This document shows, in pieces, positions 1-5,863 of a stretch of DNA of 12,056 nt (position 1 is the stretch's first letter; every line of letters begins with the position of its first letter). Position numbers and translations under genes: made by a program. Origin of the DNA: Chloroflexota bacterium (lineage in GTDB: Bacteria; Chloroflexota; Limnocylindria; Limnocylindrales; CSP1-4); assembly GCA_021789355.1 (NCBI GenBank), contig JAJYJR010000111.1, forward strand, positions 1 to 12,056, given 5' to 3'. The notes below the pieces were generated by a model that was not told where the DNA came from, did not search any database, and was given only the letters and a program-made list of their open reading frames with translations.

Positions 1-87
1 CCGCTGACCAACGCGACAGACGTACTGGGGACGCAGTAGGAACGTTGTACTACCGACCTTGCAGTCTGGCTTGCGATCCACGACGAA

Positions 88-106
88 GTGGTGCGGGGGG
101 CACCAC
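88..106. repeat. Perfect 7-bp inverted repeat (GTGGTGC/GCACCAC)
   Basis: GTGGTGC at 88-94 and GCACCAC at 100-106 are perfect complements around a five-G loop. As RNA this is a stable hairpin in either direction. No T-run follows on either strand, so it is not a standard intrinsic terminator. It could end a gene to the left or be an operator or structured leader; I cannot decide which. Confidence 0.5.
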
Positions 107-133
107 GAGGGTGGCGCTCTAGCGGCATCGTGG

Positions 134-175
134 CCGGGCGGTCCGAATCCAGGTCGTTCTGGTCTAGCCGCCCGG
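134..175. repeat. 8-bp inverted repeat with nested small hairpin
   Basis: CCGGGCGG at 134-141 pairs exactly with CCGCCCGG at 168-175. Inside the 26-base loop, CCAG and CTGG can form a second, short stem. With the hairpin at 88-106 this gives two strong foldable elements within 90 bases upstream of the lipoprotein remnant. No T-run follows. Function unknown. Confidence 0.45.
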
Positions 176-299
176 ATCCGTGACCATCTCTGGTCGGGTT
201 GGCGGTGCTGTCGTTGCATCATTCTGATATCATGACGCTATTCGACAGGCGGACGTCGAGGCTCTGAGCCTCACTGCTGGGATTGGAGACACGTCTGAG

Positions 300-950
300 A
301 TGAACCGCCAGATGTCTGTGGACGAGGGGGTTTCGTCGCTAGAGGGTCGAGCCGGTCACCCGATCGTGCGGTGGGCGCAGCTGCGCGCGGTGGGCGCCGC
401 ACTCAGCGTCCTGGCACTGACGTCCGCCTGCTCGCCTGCGGCGTCGCCCGTCAGAACGGCTGCAGGGTCGCCAGCGATAGCGCCGTCCCCGACGGCGGTG
501 GCGTCGGCCGCCGCGAAGGCGTGCGCCTGGTCCATTGCTGCTGCGGCGACCGCTTACTCGCCGAACGACTCCGGTCTCGTTGACACTGCCGCCGCGTACT
601 GGCTCGATTTGTTTCAAGTCGCACCGGGCCTGCGGATCGTCGTGTCCGGCACCTTCCCCGACGCCCGCTACGCCTCGCTGCAGGTCTACAACGGGATCGG
701 CAGCCCGTTTGTCGTCAACGGCGTCGACTCTGCGCTGCCGGACTACCAGATCGCCCCGGATCCGGGCAGCGTCAATCCGTGGCAACAGCAGGCTGCGCCC
801 TGCGGCCACCGCAGCGGCCATGGGCCCCTACTACCCGCGGGTATCGATCTGTGCGCTGAGCTCGCTCACGGCTGGCGGCGTGGCGGGCTGCACACCGTGA
901 CCACCATCGCTCCTTCCTCTCAAGCCTCTGGACGTCATCAGGAGGGCCAC
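300..950 (+). pseudogene. Truncated lipoprotein-like gene, N-terminal part only
   Basis: The frame opens at ATG 300, with a weak GGAG about 13 bases upstream; GTG 366 is an alternative start. Residues about 24-43 form a hydrophobic export signal ending in a lipobox-like LTSAC with cysteine at residue 44, followed by an Ala/Ser/Pro-rich linker to about residue 70. Residues about 75-165 look like a folded secreted domain (ACAWSIAAA, then VSGTFPDARYASLQVYNGIG, then IAPDPGSVNPWQQQAAP). It resembles a secreted actinobacterial/Chloroflexota family of unknown function that normally continues for about another 50-80 residues; this comparison is from memory. After residue 167 (about base 800) the sequence becomes Arg/Gly/His-rich and loses that character, so the C-terminal part appears deleted. 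No stop follows: the frame runs straight into the SPFH gene at 951. It is probably a remnant, though a translated fusion cannot be excluded. Confidence 0.55.
940..946 (+). promoter_or_regulatory. Strong Shine-Dalgarno deciding the SPFH start
   Basis: AGGAGGG lies 4 bases before GTG 951. Only that start has a near-perfect ribosome site and a sensible N-terminus, so the SPFH protein most likely begins at 951 and not at ATG 300 far upstream in the same frame. Confidence 0.7.
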
Positions 951-1829
951 GTGATCCAGGAACGCAACGCTCGGGCGCTTCCCGGGTACCCCATGCTGTT
1001 CGCCTTGCTCGCGGTCACCGCGGCGGGAGTTCTCGCCCTCATCTTCAGCGTCGTGGATGTCGAGCGCGTCGGACGGAGCGGCACGCTCGGGGTGGTAGTG
1101 GTCGCCGTGCTGCTCGCCCTGGGGTATCGAGGCCTGACGCCGGTGAACCCGAACGAGGCACGGGCGCTGGTGCTGTTCGGACGGTACGCCGGCAGTCTCA
1201 AGGAACAGGGCTTCTGGTGGGTCAACCCGTTCACCCGCCGCTCGCGCGTGTCGATCAAGGTGCGCAACTTCGAGAGCCAGAAGCTCAAGGTCAACGACCA
1301 CGACGGCAACCCCATCGAGATCGCGGCGGTCGTCGTGTGGCGCGTGCACGACACCGCGGAGGCCCTCTTCGAGGTGGACGACTACGAGCAGTTCCTCAAG
1401 GTCCAGACGGAGGCGGCGATCCGGACGCTCGCCACCTCCTACCCGTACGAGCCCCATGCGGAGCGCGAGCTGTCGCTGCGTGGCAATCCGCACGAGGTCG
1501 GGGAGCAGCTCCAGGCCGAGGTCCAGGGCCGCCTGCAGAAGGCCGGCCTCGAAGTCATGGATACGCGCATCAGCCACCTCGCCTACGCCCCCGAGATCGC
1601 GAACGCGATGCTCCGCCGCCAGCAGGCCGGCGCGGTGATCGACGCCCGCACCCGCATCGTCGAGGGCGCCGTGAGCATGGTCCAGATGGCGCTCGATCAG
1701 CTCTCGACGAAGCACATCGTCGAGCTCGACGAGGAACGGAAGGCGACGATGGTCAGCAACCTCCTGGTCGTGCTCTGCAGCGAGCACGAGACCCAGCCGG
1801 TCGTGAACACCGGAACCCTGTACCAGTAG
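951..1829 (+). CDS. SPFH/band-7 domain membrane protein
   Basis: A 292-aa SPFH (stomatin/prohibitin/flotillin/HflK-C) protein, a family that forms oligomeric membrane scaffolds and organises membrane microdomains. GTG 951 is chosen for the AGGAGGG just upstream. Two hydrophobic segments, about residues 14-35 and 45-60, anchor the N-terminus. The SPFH domain spans about residues 64-230 and begins with the typical [16 protein letters not shown] and GFWWVNPF stretch, followed by [19 protein letters not shown]. The C-terminal part ([20 protein letters not shown], residues 232-251) is the short helical tail usual in bacterial members linked to RHH proteins. The next gene, a ribbon-helix-helix protein, starts 12 bases downstream, and an ABC exporter follows, so the protein probably organises or stabilises membrane around that exporter. 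The family is sure; its role here is inferred. The reading frame is continuous with the upstream lipoprotein remnant. Confidence 0.88.
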   Translation: MIQERNARALPGYPMLFALLAVTAAGVLALIFSVVDVERVGRSGTLGVVVVAVLLALGYRGLTPVNPNEARALVLFGRYAGSLKEQGFWWVNPFTRRSRVSIKVRNFESQKLKVNDHDGNPIEIAAVVVWRVHDTAEALFEVDDYEQFLKVQTEAAIRTLATSYPYEPHAERELSLRGNPHEVGEQLQAEVQGRLQKAGLEVMDTRISHLAYAPEIANAMLRRQQAGAVIDARTRIVEGAVSMVQMALDQLSTKHIVELDEERKATMVSNLLVVLCSEHETQPVVNTGTLYQ

Positions 1830-1841
1830 TCGGCCGAGGAC

Positions 1842-2111
1842 ATGGCCGGAGAGCGCAAGCCCTTCCTGCTGCGGCTGGAGCCCGCCACCATGGCGGCCCT
1901 GCGCGCCTGGGCAGGGGACGACCTGCGGAGCCTCAACGGGCAGATCGAGTTCCTGCTGCGTCGAGCCCTGCGCGACGCGGGACGGCTGCCGGCCCCCAGG
2001 GAACGCCGGGAGGCGCCAAGGACTGCGCCCGATGAGGGCGACCCGGCACCCAACACCGCGAGGGACGGCAGCGACGCGGCAGCCGTACCAGCCATGCAGA
2101 AGGCGGAGTGA
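1842..2111 (+). CDS. Small Arc/HicB-like ribbon-helix-helix protein
   Basis: An 89-aa protein. Residues 6-14 (KPFLLRLEP) are the beta strand, residues 15-26 helix A and residues 29-44 ([16 protein letters not shown]) helix B of a ribbon-helix-helix fold, the DNA-binding fold of Arc, MetJ and HicB/VapB-type antitoxins. The rest (50-89) is a low-complexity Pro/Ala/Arg/Asp tail, likely disordered. A GAGG-like site lies 4 bases before ATG 1842. The gene sits 12 bases after the SPFH gene and 6 bases before the ABC ATPase gene, so all three are probably co-transcribed. From family knowledge, such small proteins commonly accompany SPFH genes in high-GC Gram-positive and Chloroflexota genomes. No toxin gene is adjacent, so an antitoxin role is unlikely; an autoregulator of this operon or an SPFH partner is more plausible. 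Confidence 0.75.
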   Translation: MAGERKPFLLRLEPATMAALRAWAGDDLRSLNGQIEFLLRRALRDAGRLPAPRERREAPRTAPDEGDPAPNTARDGSDAAAVPAMQKAE

Positions 2112-2117
2112 TCGTCG

Positions 2118-3035
2118 ATGACCGGAACCAATCAACGGCAGCTCGAGATCGACGGGATCTCGAAGCGGTACGGGGAAACCGTCGCCGTGGAGGACCTCAC
2201 GTTCGAGATCCATGCCGGCGAACTGTTCGGCTTCGTGGGGCGCAACGGCGCCGGCAAGACCACCACGATGCGCGTCGTGCTGGGCGTGCTCGCCCCCGAT
2301 GCCGGGGTGGTGCGCTGGCTGGGCGTGCCCCTGAGCTTCGCGACGCGTCGGCGCATCGGCTACATGCCGGAGGAGCGCGGCCTGTACCCCAAGATGCGCT
2401 TGGCGGAGCAGCTGGCCTACCTCGGCGAGCTGCACGGCATGGCGGACGCGGCAGCCCGGGAGGCCGCCCTCGGCTGGCTCGACCGCTTCGGCCTCGCAGA
2501 TCGGCATGACGCCGAGCTCCAGGCGCTAAGCCTGGGCAACCAGCAGCGCGTCCAGCTGGCCGCGGCGCTCGTCTTCGGGCCGGACGTCCTCGTGCTCGAC
2601 GAGCCGTTCGCCGGGCTCGACCCGGTCGCCGTCGACGTGATGGCGGAAGTGCTCCGCGAACGCGCCGATGCCGGGGTCCCCGTCATCTTCTCGAGCCACG
2701 AGCTCGAGCTCGTCGAGCGGCTGTGCGACCGCGTCGGCATCATCGACCACGGCCGGATGGTGGCCTGCGGCGCGGTGGACGAGCTGCGGGCCGGGGGTCT
2801 CGAGCGCCGCTGGCTCGACGTGCCCGCGGCGCCCGATGCATGGGAGCCCGGGGTGCCGGGCGTGCGGCTCGTGCAGGCCGACGGCGCGCGACGCCTGTTC
2901 GAGCTCGATCCGGGTGTCGACGACCAGGCGCTGCTCCGGGCGGCCCTGGCCACGGGACCGGTGCGCGAGTTCGAGCGCGTCGAGCCCACCCTCGGCGAGC
3001 TCTTCCGGACGGTCATCGGGGAGGCGGCGGCATGA
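2118..3035 (+). CDS. ABC transporter ATP-binding protein (NatA-like exporter)
   Basis: A 305-aa ATPase that would power the permease encoded immediately downstream, on the cytoplasmic face of the membrane. Walker A is GRNGAGKT at residues 41-48. The Q-loop region is [11 protein letters not shown] (82-92), with Glu where many ABC proteins have Gln, as is usual in NatA-type exporters. The signature [10 protein letters not shown] is at 137-146, Walker B with the catalytic Glu (VLVLDEP) at 157-163, the D-loop GLDPV at 166-170 and the H-loop histidine at 194. Residues about 225-305 are a C-terminal accessory domain ending in [14 protein letters not shown], typical of this subfamily. Start ATG 2118 is preceded by GGAG 11 bases upstream. 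It overlaps the permease start by 4 bases (ATGA), implying translational coupling. The substrate cannot be told; Na+, drug or peptide export are options. Confidence 0.93.
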   Translation: MTGTNQRQLEIDGISKRYGETVAVEDLTFEIHAGELFGFVGRNGAGKTTTMRVVLGVLAPDAGVVRWLGVPLSFATRRRIGYMPEERGLYPKMRLAEQLAYLGELHGMADAAAREAALGWLDRFGLADRHDAELQALSLGNQQRVQLAAALVFGPDVLVLDEPFAGLDPVAVDVMAEVLRERADAGVPVIFSSHELELVERLCDRVGIIDHGRMVACGAVDELRAGGLERRWLDVPAAPDAWEPGVPGVRLVQADGARRLFELDPGVDDQALLRAALATGPVREFERVEPTLGELFRTVIGEAAA

Positions 3036-4222
3036 ACGCGCCGTCTTCTGGTCCGGGCGGATCGCGCCACCTGCCGACCACCGTCCTCGTCGCCCGCCGC
3101 GAGGTCCGCATGCGTCTGCGCTCGCGCGTCTTCGTTGGCGGCACAATCGTGATGGTGGCCCTCGTGGTGGTCGGCATCGTGGCCGCGTCGCTGCTCGCCG
3201 GCAAGACCAACCCGGTGCGGGTGGGCTTCAGCGGCGGATCGCAGGCGCTCGAGCGGACGTTCACCGCGTCGGCTGCGGCCCTGGGTGCGAAGGTGACGGC
3301 CAGCGACATCGCCGATCTCACCGCCGGAAAGGCGCAGGTAACGGCGGGCACGCTCGACGTGCTCGTGATCGGGTCATCGACCGCGCCGATGGCCGTGGCG
3401 AAGGTTGCGATCCCATCGAACGTCGAGTCCGCCCTGTCCTTGGCTGCGGAGGCCGCACGCCTTTCCGACGCCGGCCTCTCACCGGCGGCTGTCGAGTCGG
3501 CCATGGCCCTGGTCCCGGTCCAGCTTCTGCAGCCCCCCAAGCCCAAGGACAACGAGAACCTGTTCGCCGGCCTGGCCCTCGGCATCCTGCTCTGGATCGC
3601 GCTCGGCCAGTACGGGAATATGGTGGCCCAGGGCGTGGTCGAGGAGAAGGCGACGCGGATCATGGAGATCCTGCTCGCCACGATCCAGCCAAGCCGCCTG
3701 CTCGCGGGCAAGGTCATCGGGATCGGCCTCGTCGGTCTCCTGCAGCTCACGATCGTCGCCGCGGCCGCGCTCGTCGCGGTCCACGTGACCAATGTCGCCG
3801 CGATCCCGGCCCTCGCCGTGGCCTCGATCCTGGGCGATATCTTCTGGTTCTTGCTCGGCTTCCTCTTCTACGCCACCGCCTACGCCGCGGTCGCCTCCCT
3901 CGTCTCGCGCCAGGAGGAGGTCCAGAGCGCCAGCGCCCCGATCGGGATCCTCCAGATCGCGGGGTACCTGCTCGTGTACGCCGCGCTGCCGAATCCGACG
4001 GGCCCCCTGGCCACGGTGTGCTCGTTGCTTCCGCCGTTCGCCCCAATCCTCATGGCGGTGCGCATGGCGGCGAGCCCTGTTCCCGTCTGGCAGGTCGGCC
4101 TGGCAGTAGCGCTGACCGTCGCCAGCATCGTCGGCCTGACCTGGCTGGCCGGTCGGGTCTACGCCAACGCGGCCCTGCGCCTCGGCGCGCGGGTGCGGTT
4201 CATGGATGCGTTCCGTGGGTAA
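3032..4222 (+). CDS. ABC-2 type permease (NatB-like)
   Basis: A 396-aa membrane component of the exporter. The start at ATG 3032 overlaps the ATPase stop; the longer upstream frame is the ATPase read out of frame. TM1 is about residues 34-54, followed by an external domain of about 120 residues (55-175), then a membrane block with helices near 177-193, 226-250, 257-290, 302-320 and 355-375. The motif VEEKATRIMEILLATIQPSR (203-222), just after the second helix, and LLAGKVIGIG (223-232) are hallmarks of the ABC-2 membrane-3 (NatB/YhaP) family and form the coupling helix that contacts the ATPase. The length matches the family. With the preceding gene it makes a full half-transporter pair, probably acting as a homodimeric permease with two ATPases. 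The small membrane protein at 4286 follows 63 bases later. Confidence 0.92.
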   Translation: MNAPSSGPGGSRHLPTTVLVARREVRMRLRSRVFVGGTIVMVALVVVGIVAASLLAGKTNPVRVGFSGGSQALERTFTASAAALGAKVTASDIADLTAGKAQVTAGTLDVLVIGSSTAPMAVAKVAIPSNVESALSLAAEAARLSDAGLSPAAVESAMALVPVQLLQPPKPKDNENLFAGLALGILLWIALGQYGNMVAQGVVEEKATRIMEILLATIQPSRLLAGKVIGIGLVGLLQLTIVAAAALVAVHVTNVAAIPALAVASILGDIFWFLLGFLFYATAYAAVASLVSRQEEVQSASAPIGILQIAGYLLVYAALPNPTGPLATVCSLLPPFAPILMAVRMAASPVPVWQVGLAVALTVASIVGLTWLAGRVYANAALRLGARVRFMDAFRG

Positions 4223-4247
4223 CGCTCGTGGTAGGTACAGCATGTTC

Positions 4248-4263
4248 CGGCCCTGTCGGGCCG
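4248..4263. repeat. 6-bp inverted repeat between permease and small membrane gene
   Basis: CGGCCC (4248-4253) and GGGCCG (4258-4263) can form a 6-bp hairpin with a TGTC loop, 26 bases after the permease stop and 22 bases before the next start. No T-run follows, so it is unlikely to stop transcription fully. It could stabilise or set the dose of the upstream mRNA. Confidence 0.4.
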
Positions 4264-4285
4264 CAGCGATCGGGGGAGGAATCAG

Positions 4286-4462
4286 ATGCCGTCTCGTGTG
4301 ATGGCCCATCCATTCTTGACCCTGCTGGCGGTGGTCTCCGCGATCCTCATCGTGGTCGGCCGCGTCAACCGCGACCTCTGGTGGGGCGACTGGGTGTTTG
4401 TCGCTGGTATCGCGGTGCTCGTGGTCGCAGGCGCGCTCTTCCTCCTCCTGACAAAGAGGTGA
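4286..4462 (+). CDS. Small two-helix membrane protein, 58 aa
   Basis: ATG 4286 is preceded by a strong GGAGGA at 4275-4280 with 5-base spacing, and the frame closes at TGA 4460-4462 after 58 residues. The protein has two hydrophobic helices, about residues 10-25 (LTLLAVVSAILIVVGR) and 36-56 (WVFVAGIAVLVVAGALFLLL). Between them is a short polar turn, RVNRDLWWGD, with basic residues and a Trp pair at the membrane interface; it ends in TKR. Codons end mostly in G or C, like the neighbours. It lies 63 bases after the permease, same strand, and is likely the last gene of the operon. I do not recognise a named family. A small accessory subunit of the exporter or an independent membrane peptide are both possible. 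Confidence 0.65.
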   Translation: MPSRVMAHPFLTLLAVVSAILIVVGRVNRDLWWGDWVFVAGIAVLVVAGALFLLLTKR

Positions 4463-4631
4463 TCGAAACGGCCTCCTTCCGGCGCGGCTCCTGCTGGGGC
4501 CCCTGCCGCACGGATCAGAGCCAGCGGCGGGGCTGCCCTTTTGGTCAGGCAGTGTCATCAAGGCCCGGCCCGACCACGGCATCGAGCTGGACGAGACCGA
4601 CGAGTGCTGGAGCCTCCGTTCCGTCAGGACC
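4463..4631. other. Short convergent intergenic region
   Basis: This 169-base gap separates the end of the + strand operon from the end of the minus-strand HEPN-like gene. It contains GGGGCTGCCC followed by TTTT (about 4533-4546), which could act as a weak terminator for the + strand, but the stem is only three pairs. I see no gene in it. Confidence 0.3.
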
Positions 4632-5084
4632 TCAGCGAAGGCCCGCGCGCGCCTCCCGGAGCACGTCGAGGACCGCGCGCCCGGCCAGATTGTCCTCGTA
4701 TGCGCGCTCGTCGTCAGGCGTCGGCCGATTGTGTGTCCCGAGCGTGATCTCGTCGACATGCAGCCACGTGGCGGGCTGAGAGACCGCCCCAGGCATCGAT
4801 AGACCCGGGACGGGCATTCCCGGTTCGGAGCCGAAGATGCGCGGCTTGACGGGCGCTGTCACAAGCACGCCGTGGCCGATCTTGTTGCGTGCCCAGGCCA
4901 ACCCGCGAAATCGCCCGACCTTGGCCTTGCCGGTGGCCTCCGCGAGGGCATGGAGCCAGAACAGGGCCTCGCCAAGCTCACCGAACAGGTCGCCGTCCTT
5001 CGCCGCGACCCGCGCCATCGCCGCGTCACAGGCTGCGACAAGCCGGGCGAGTTCCTGCGAGCCCGAGGCGGCGGTAGGCTGCAT
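4632..5084 (-). CDS. HEPN-like protein with R-N-x3-H motif
   Basis: A 150-aa protein on the minus strand, read from ATG at 5082-5084; a GTG at 5151-5153 would add 23 residues but gives an unlikely N-terminus. The first about 75 residues are predicted helical (ELARLVAACDAAMARVAA, then LFGELGEALFWLHALAEATG), and the next helix ends in ARNKIGH, giving R66-N67-x3-H71. R-x4-6-H at the end of a helical bundle is the hallmark of HEPN domains, many of which are RNases in toxin-antitoxin, CRISPR and abortive-infection systems. The C-terminal half (75-150) holds a Pro/Gly-rich loop and DEITLGTHNR, and ends in a helix. No nucleotidyltransferase or antitoxin gene is next to it, so if it is an RNase its control is not visible here. 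The HEPN assignment rests on one motif plus helical character and needs a profile search. Confidence 0.6.
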   Translation of the reverse strand: MQPTAASGSQELARLVAACDAAMARVAAKDGDLFGELGEALFWLHALAEATGKAKVGRFRGLAWARNKIGHGVLVTAPVKPRIFGSEPGMPVPGLSMPGAVSQPATWLHVDEITLGTHNRPTPDDERAYEDNLAGRAVLDVLREARAGLR

Positions 5085-5155
5085 CGGACAGAGCACAGCG
5101 ACACGACGCCACGAACCCAATCGCCACGGAGACAGCCAGCTCGGCGAGGCCACCG

Positions 5156-5161
5156 TAGACT
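5156..5161 (+). promoter_or_regulatory. Candidate -10 box of a leaderless promoter
   Basis: TAGACT ends 7 bases before ATG 5169, and no Shine-Dalgarno lies between them. This spacing puts the transcription start at or next to the start codon, the pattern of leaderless mRNAs common in Actinobacteria and some Chloroflexota. No good -35 box is visible at the expected place. Confidence 0.35.
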
Positions 5162-5168
5162 GACAACT

Positions 5169-5836
5169 ATGAACGAGGTCAAGCTTGGCGCCCTCTGCTG
5201 GAACCAGTACACCGACTGGCCGTCCCTACTCGAAGCGGGCGTGAGGGCAGACCGCCTAGGGTATTCTTCGCTATGGACATGGATCACCTGTACGCCATCG
5301 GCGGTGATCCACGCCAGCCCGTGTTCGAGGCGTGGTCGCTCCTTGCTGCCTGGGCGATGACGACCGAGCGCGTTCGCCTCGGCCTGCTCGTCGGTGCCAA
5401 CACGCTGCGGAACCCCGGGCTGGTCGCCAAGACGGCCGCCACGCTCGACCATATCAGCGACGGCCGCGCGATCCTGGGGCTGGGCGGCGGACGGTTTGAC
5501 CTGGAGCATCGCGCGTACGGGATCGAGTTCGGCTCGGGCTTCGGCGAACGGCTCGACTGGCTCGACGAAGCGACGCACGCCTGTCGCCAGCTCCTCGACG
5601 GTGAGACCGTCAACTCGCCCGCCGGCGGTCATTACCAGTTCACGGAGGCAGTCGGGCTCCCGCTCCCCGTCCAGCGGCACCTGCCGATCATGATCGGCGG
5701 CTTGGGCGCACGAAAGACCCTCGCGACCGTCGCCCGCTACGCCGATCTGTGGAACGCGTTCGGGACGCCGGCGGCCCTGGCAGAAAGGACACTGGGTGCC
5801 CCTGGCACGCCGCGCTCCAACCCGCGGGCGGAGTGA
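5169..5836 (+). pseudogene. Frameshifted, truncated F420-dependent LLM oxidoreductase
   Basis: The reading frame starts at ATG 5169 (MNEVKLGALCWNQYTDWPSL) and follows the luciferase-like monooxygenase family through SSLWTW. It then loses frame near 5282, where one G is missing (TGG-ATC instead of TGG-GAT-CAC). The family sequence resumes one frame over as WDHLYAIGGDPRQPVFE and continues with RVRLGLLVGANTLRNPGLVA, TLDHISDGRAILGLGGG, the AYGIEFGSGFGERLDWLDEA block and HLPIMIGGLGARKTL. These match the F420-dependent Rv1855c-like subfamily, whose members reduce or oxidise small organic substrates with cofactor F420. After about 5782 (PAALAERT) the expected last about 100 residues are replaced by a short unrelated tail and a TGA at 5834-5836. 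Frameshift plus C-terminal loss marks a dying gene, although the single-base loss alone could be a sequencing error. Confidence 0.8.
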
Positions 5837-5863
5837 CCGTGATGCTGGCAACGCGGCTGCTTA

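Larger units (their letters stand above)
1..299. other. Non-coding leader region with two inverted repeats
   Basis: I see no convincing gene here. Frame 1 is open only to a TAG at 37-39 and would give a 12-residue tail (PLTNATDVLGTQ), so the end of a gene entering from the left is possible but not provable. The stretch holds two strong inverted repeats, described separately. A TTGCAT at 214-219 and a TATCAT at 228-233 are AT-richer than their surroundings, but they are only 8 bases apart and do not make a standard promoter with each other. The region is the 5' flank of the lipoprotein remnant at 300. Confidence 0.4.

Noticed and set aside
1842..2111. Antitoxin of a HicAB or VapBC pair
   Set aside because: No HicA-, VapC- or other toxin-sized gene is adjacent; neighbours are SPFH and ABC genes.
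831..2507. 558-codon open frame on the minus strand
   Set aside because: It lies opposite the SPFH, RHH and ABC ATPase genes, which show clear family motifs; its translation is His/Arg/Leu-rich without motifs, as expected for the antisense of GC-rich genes.
3479..4759. 426-codon open frame on the minus strand
   Set aside because: Antisense to the ABC permease; composition (Arg, Asp, Gly, His repeats) is typical of a shadow frame and no domain is visible.
2668..4779. 703-codon + strand frame across the ABC genes
   Set aside because: Same strand but out of frame with both ABC genes; Arg/Ser/Pro-rich, no motifs. The true genes overlap by ATGA.
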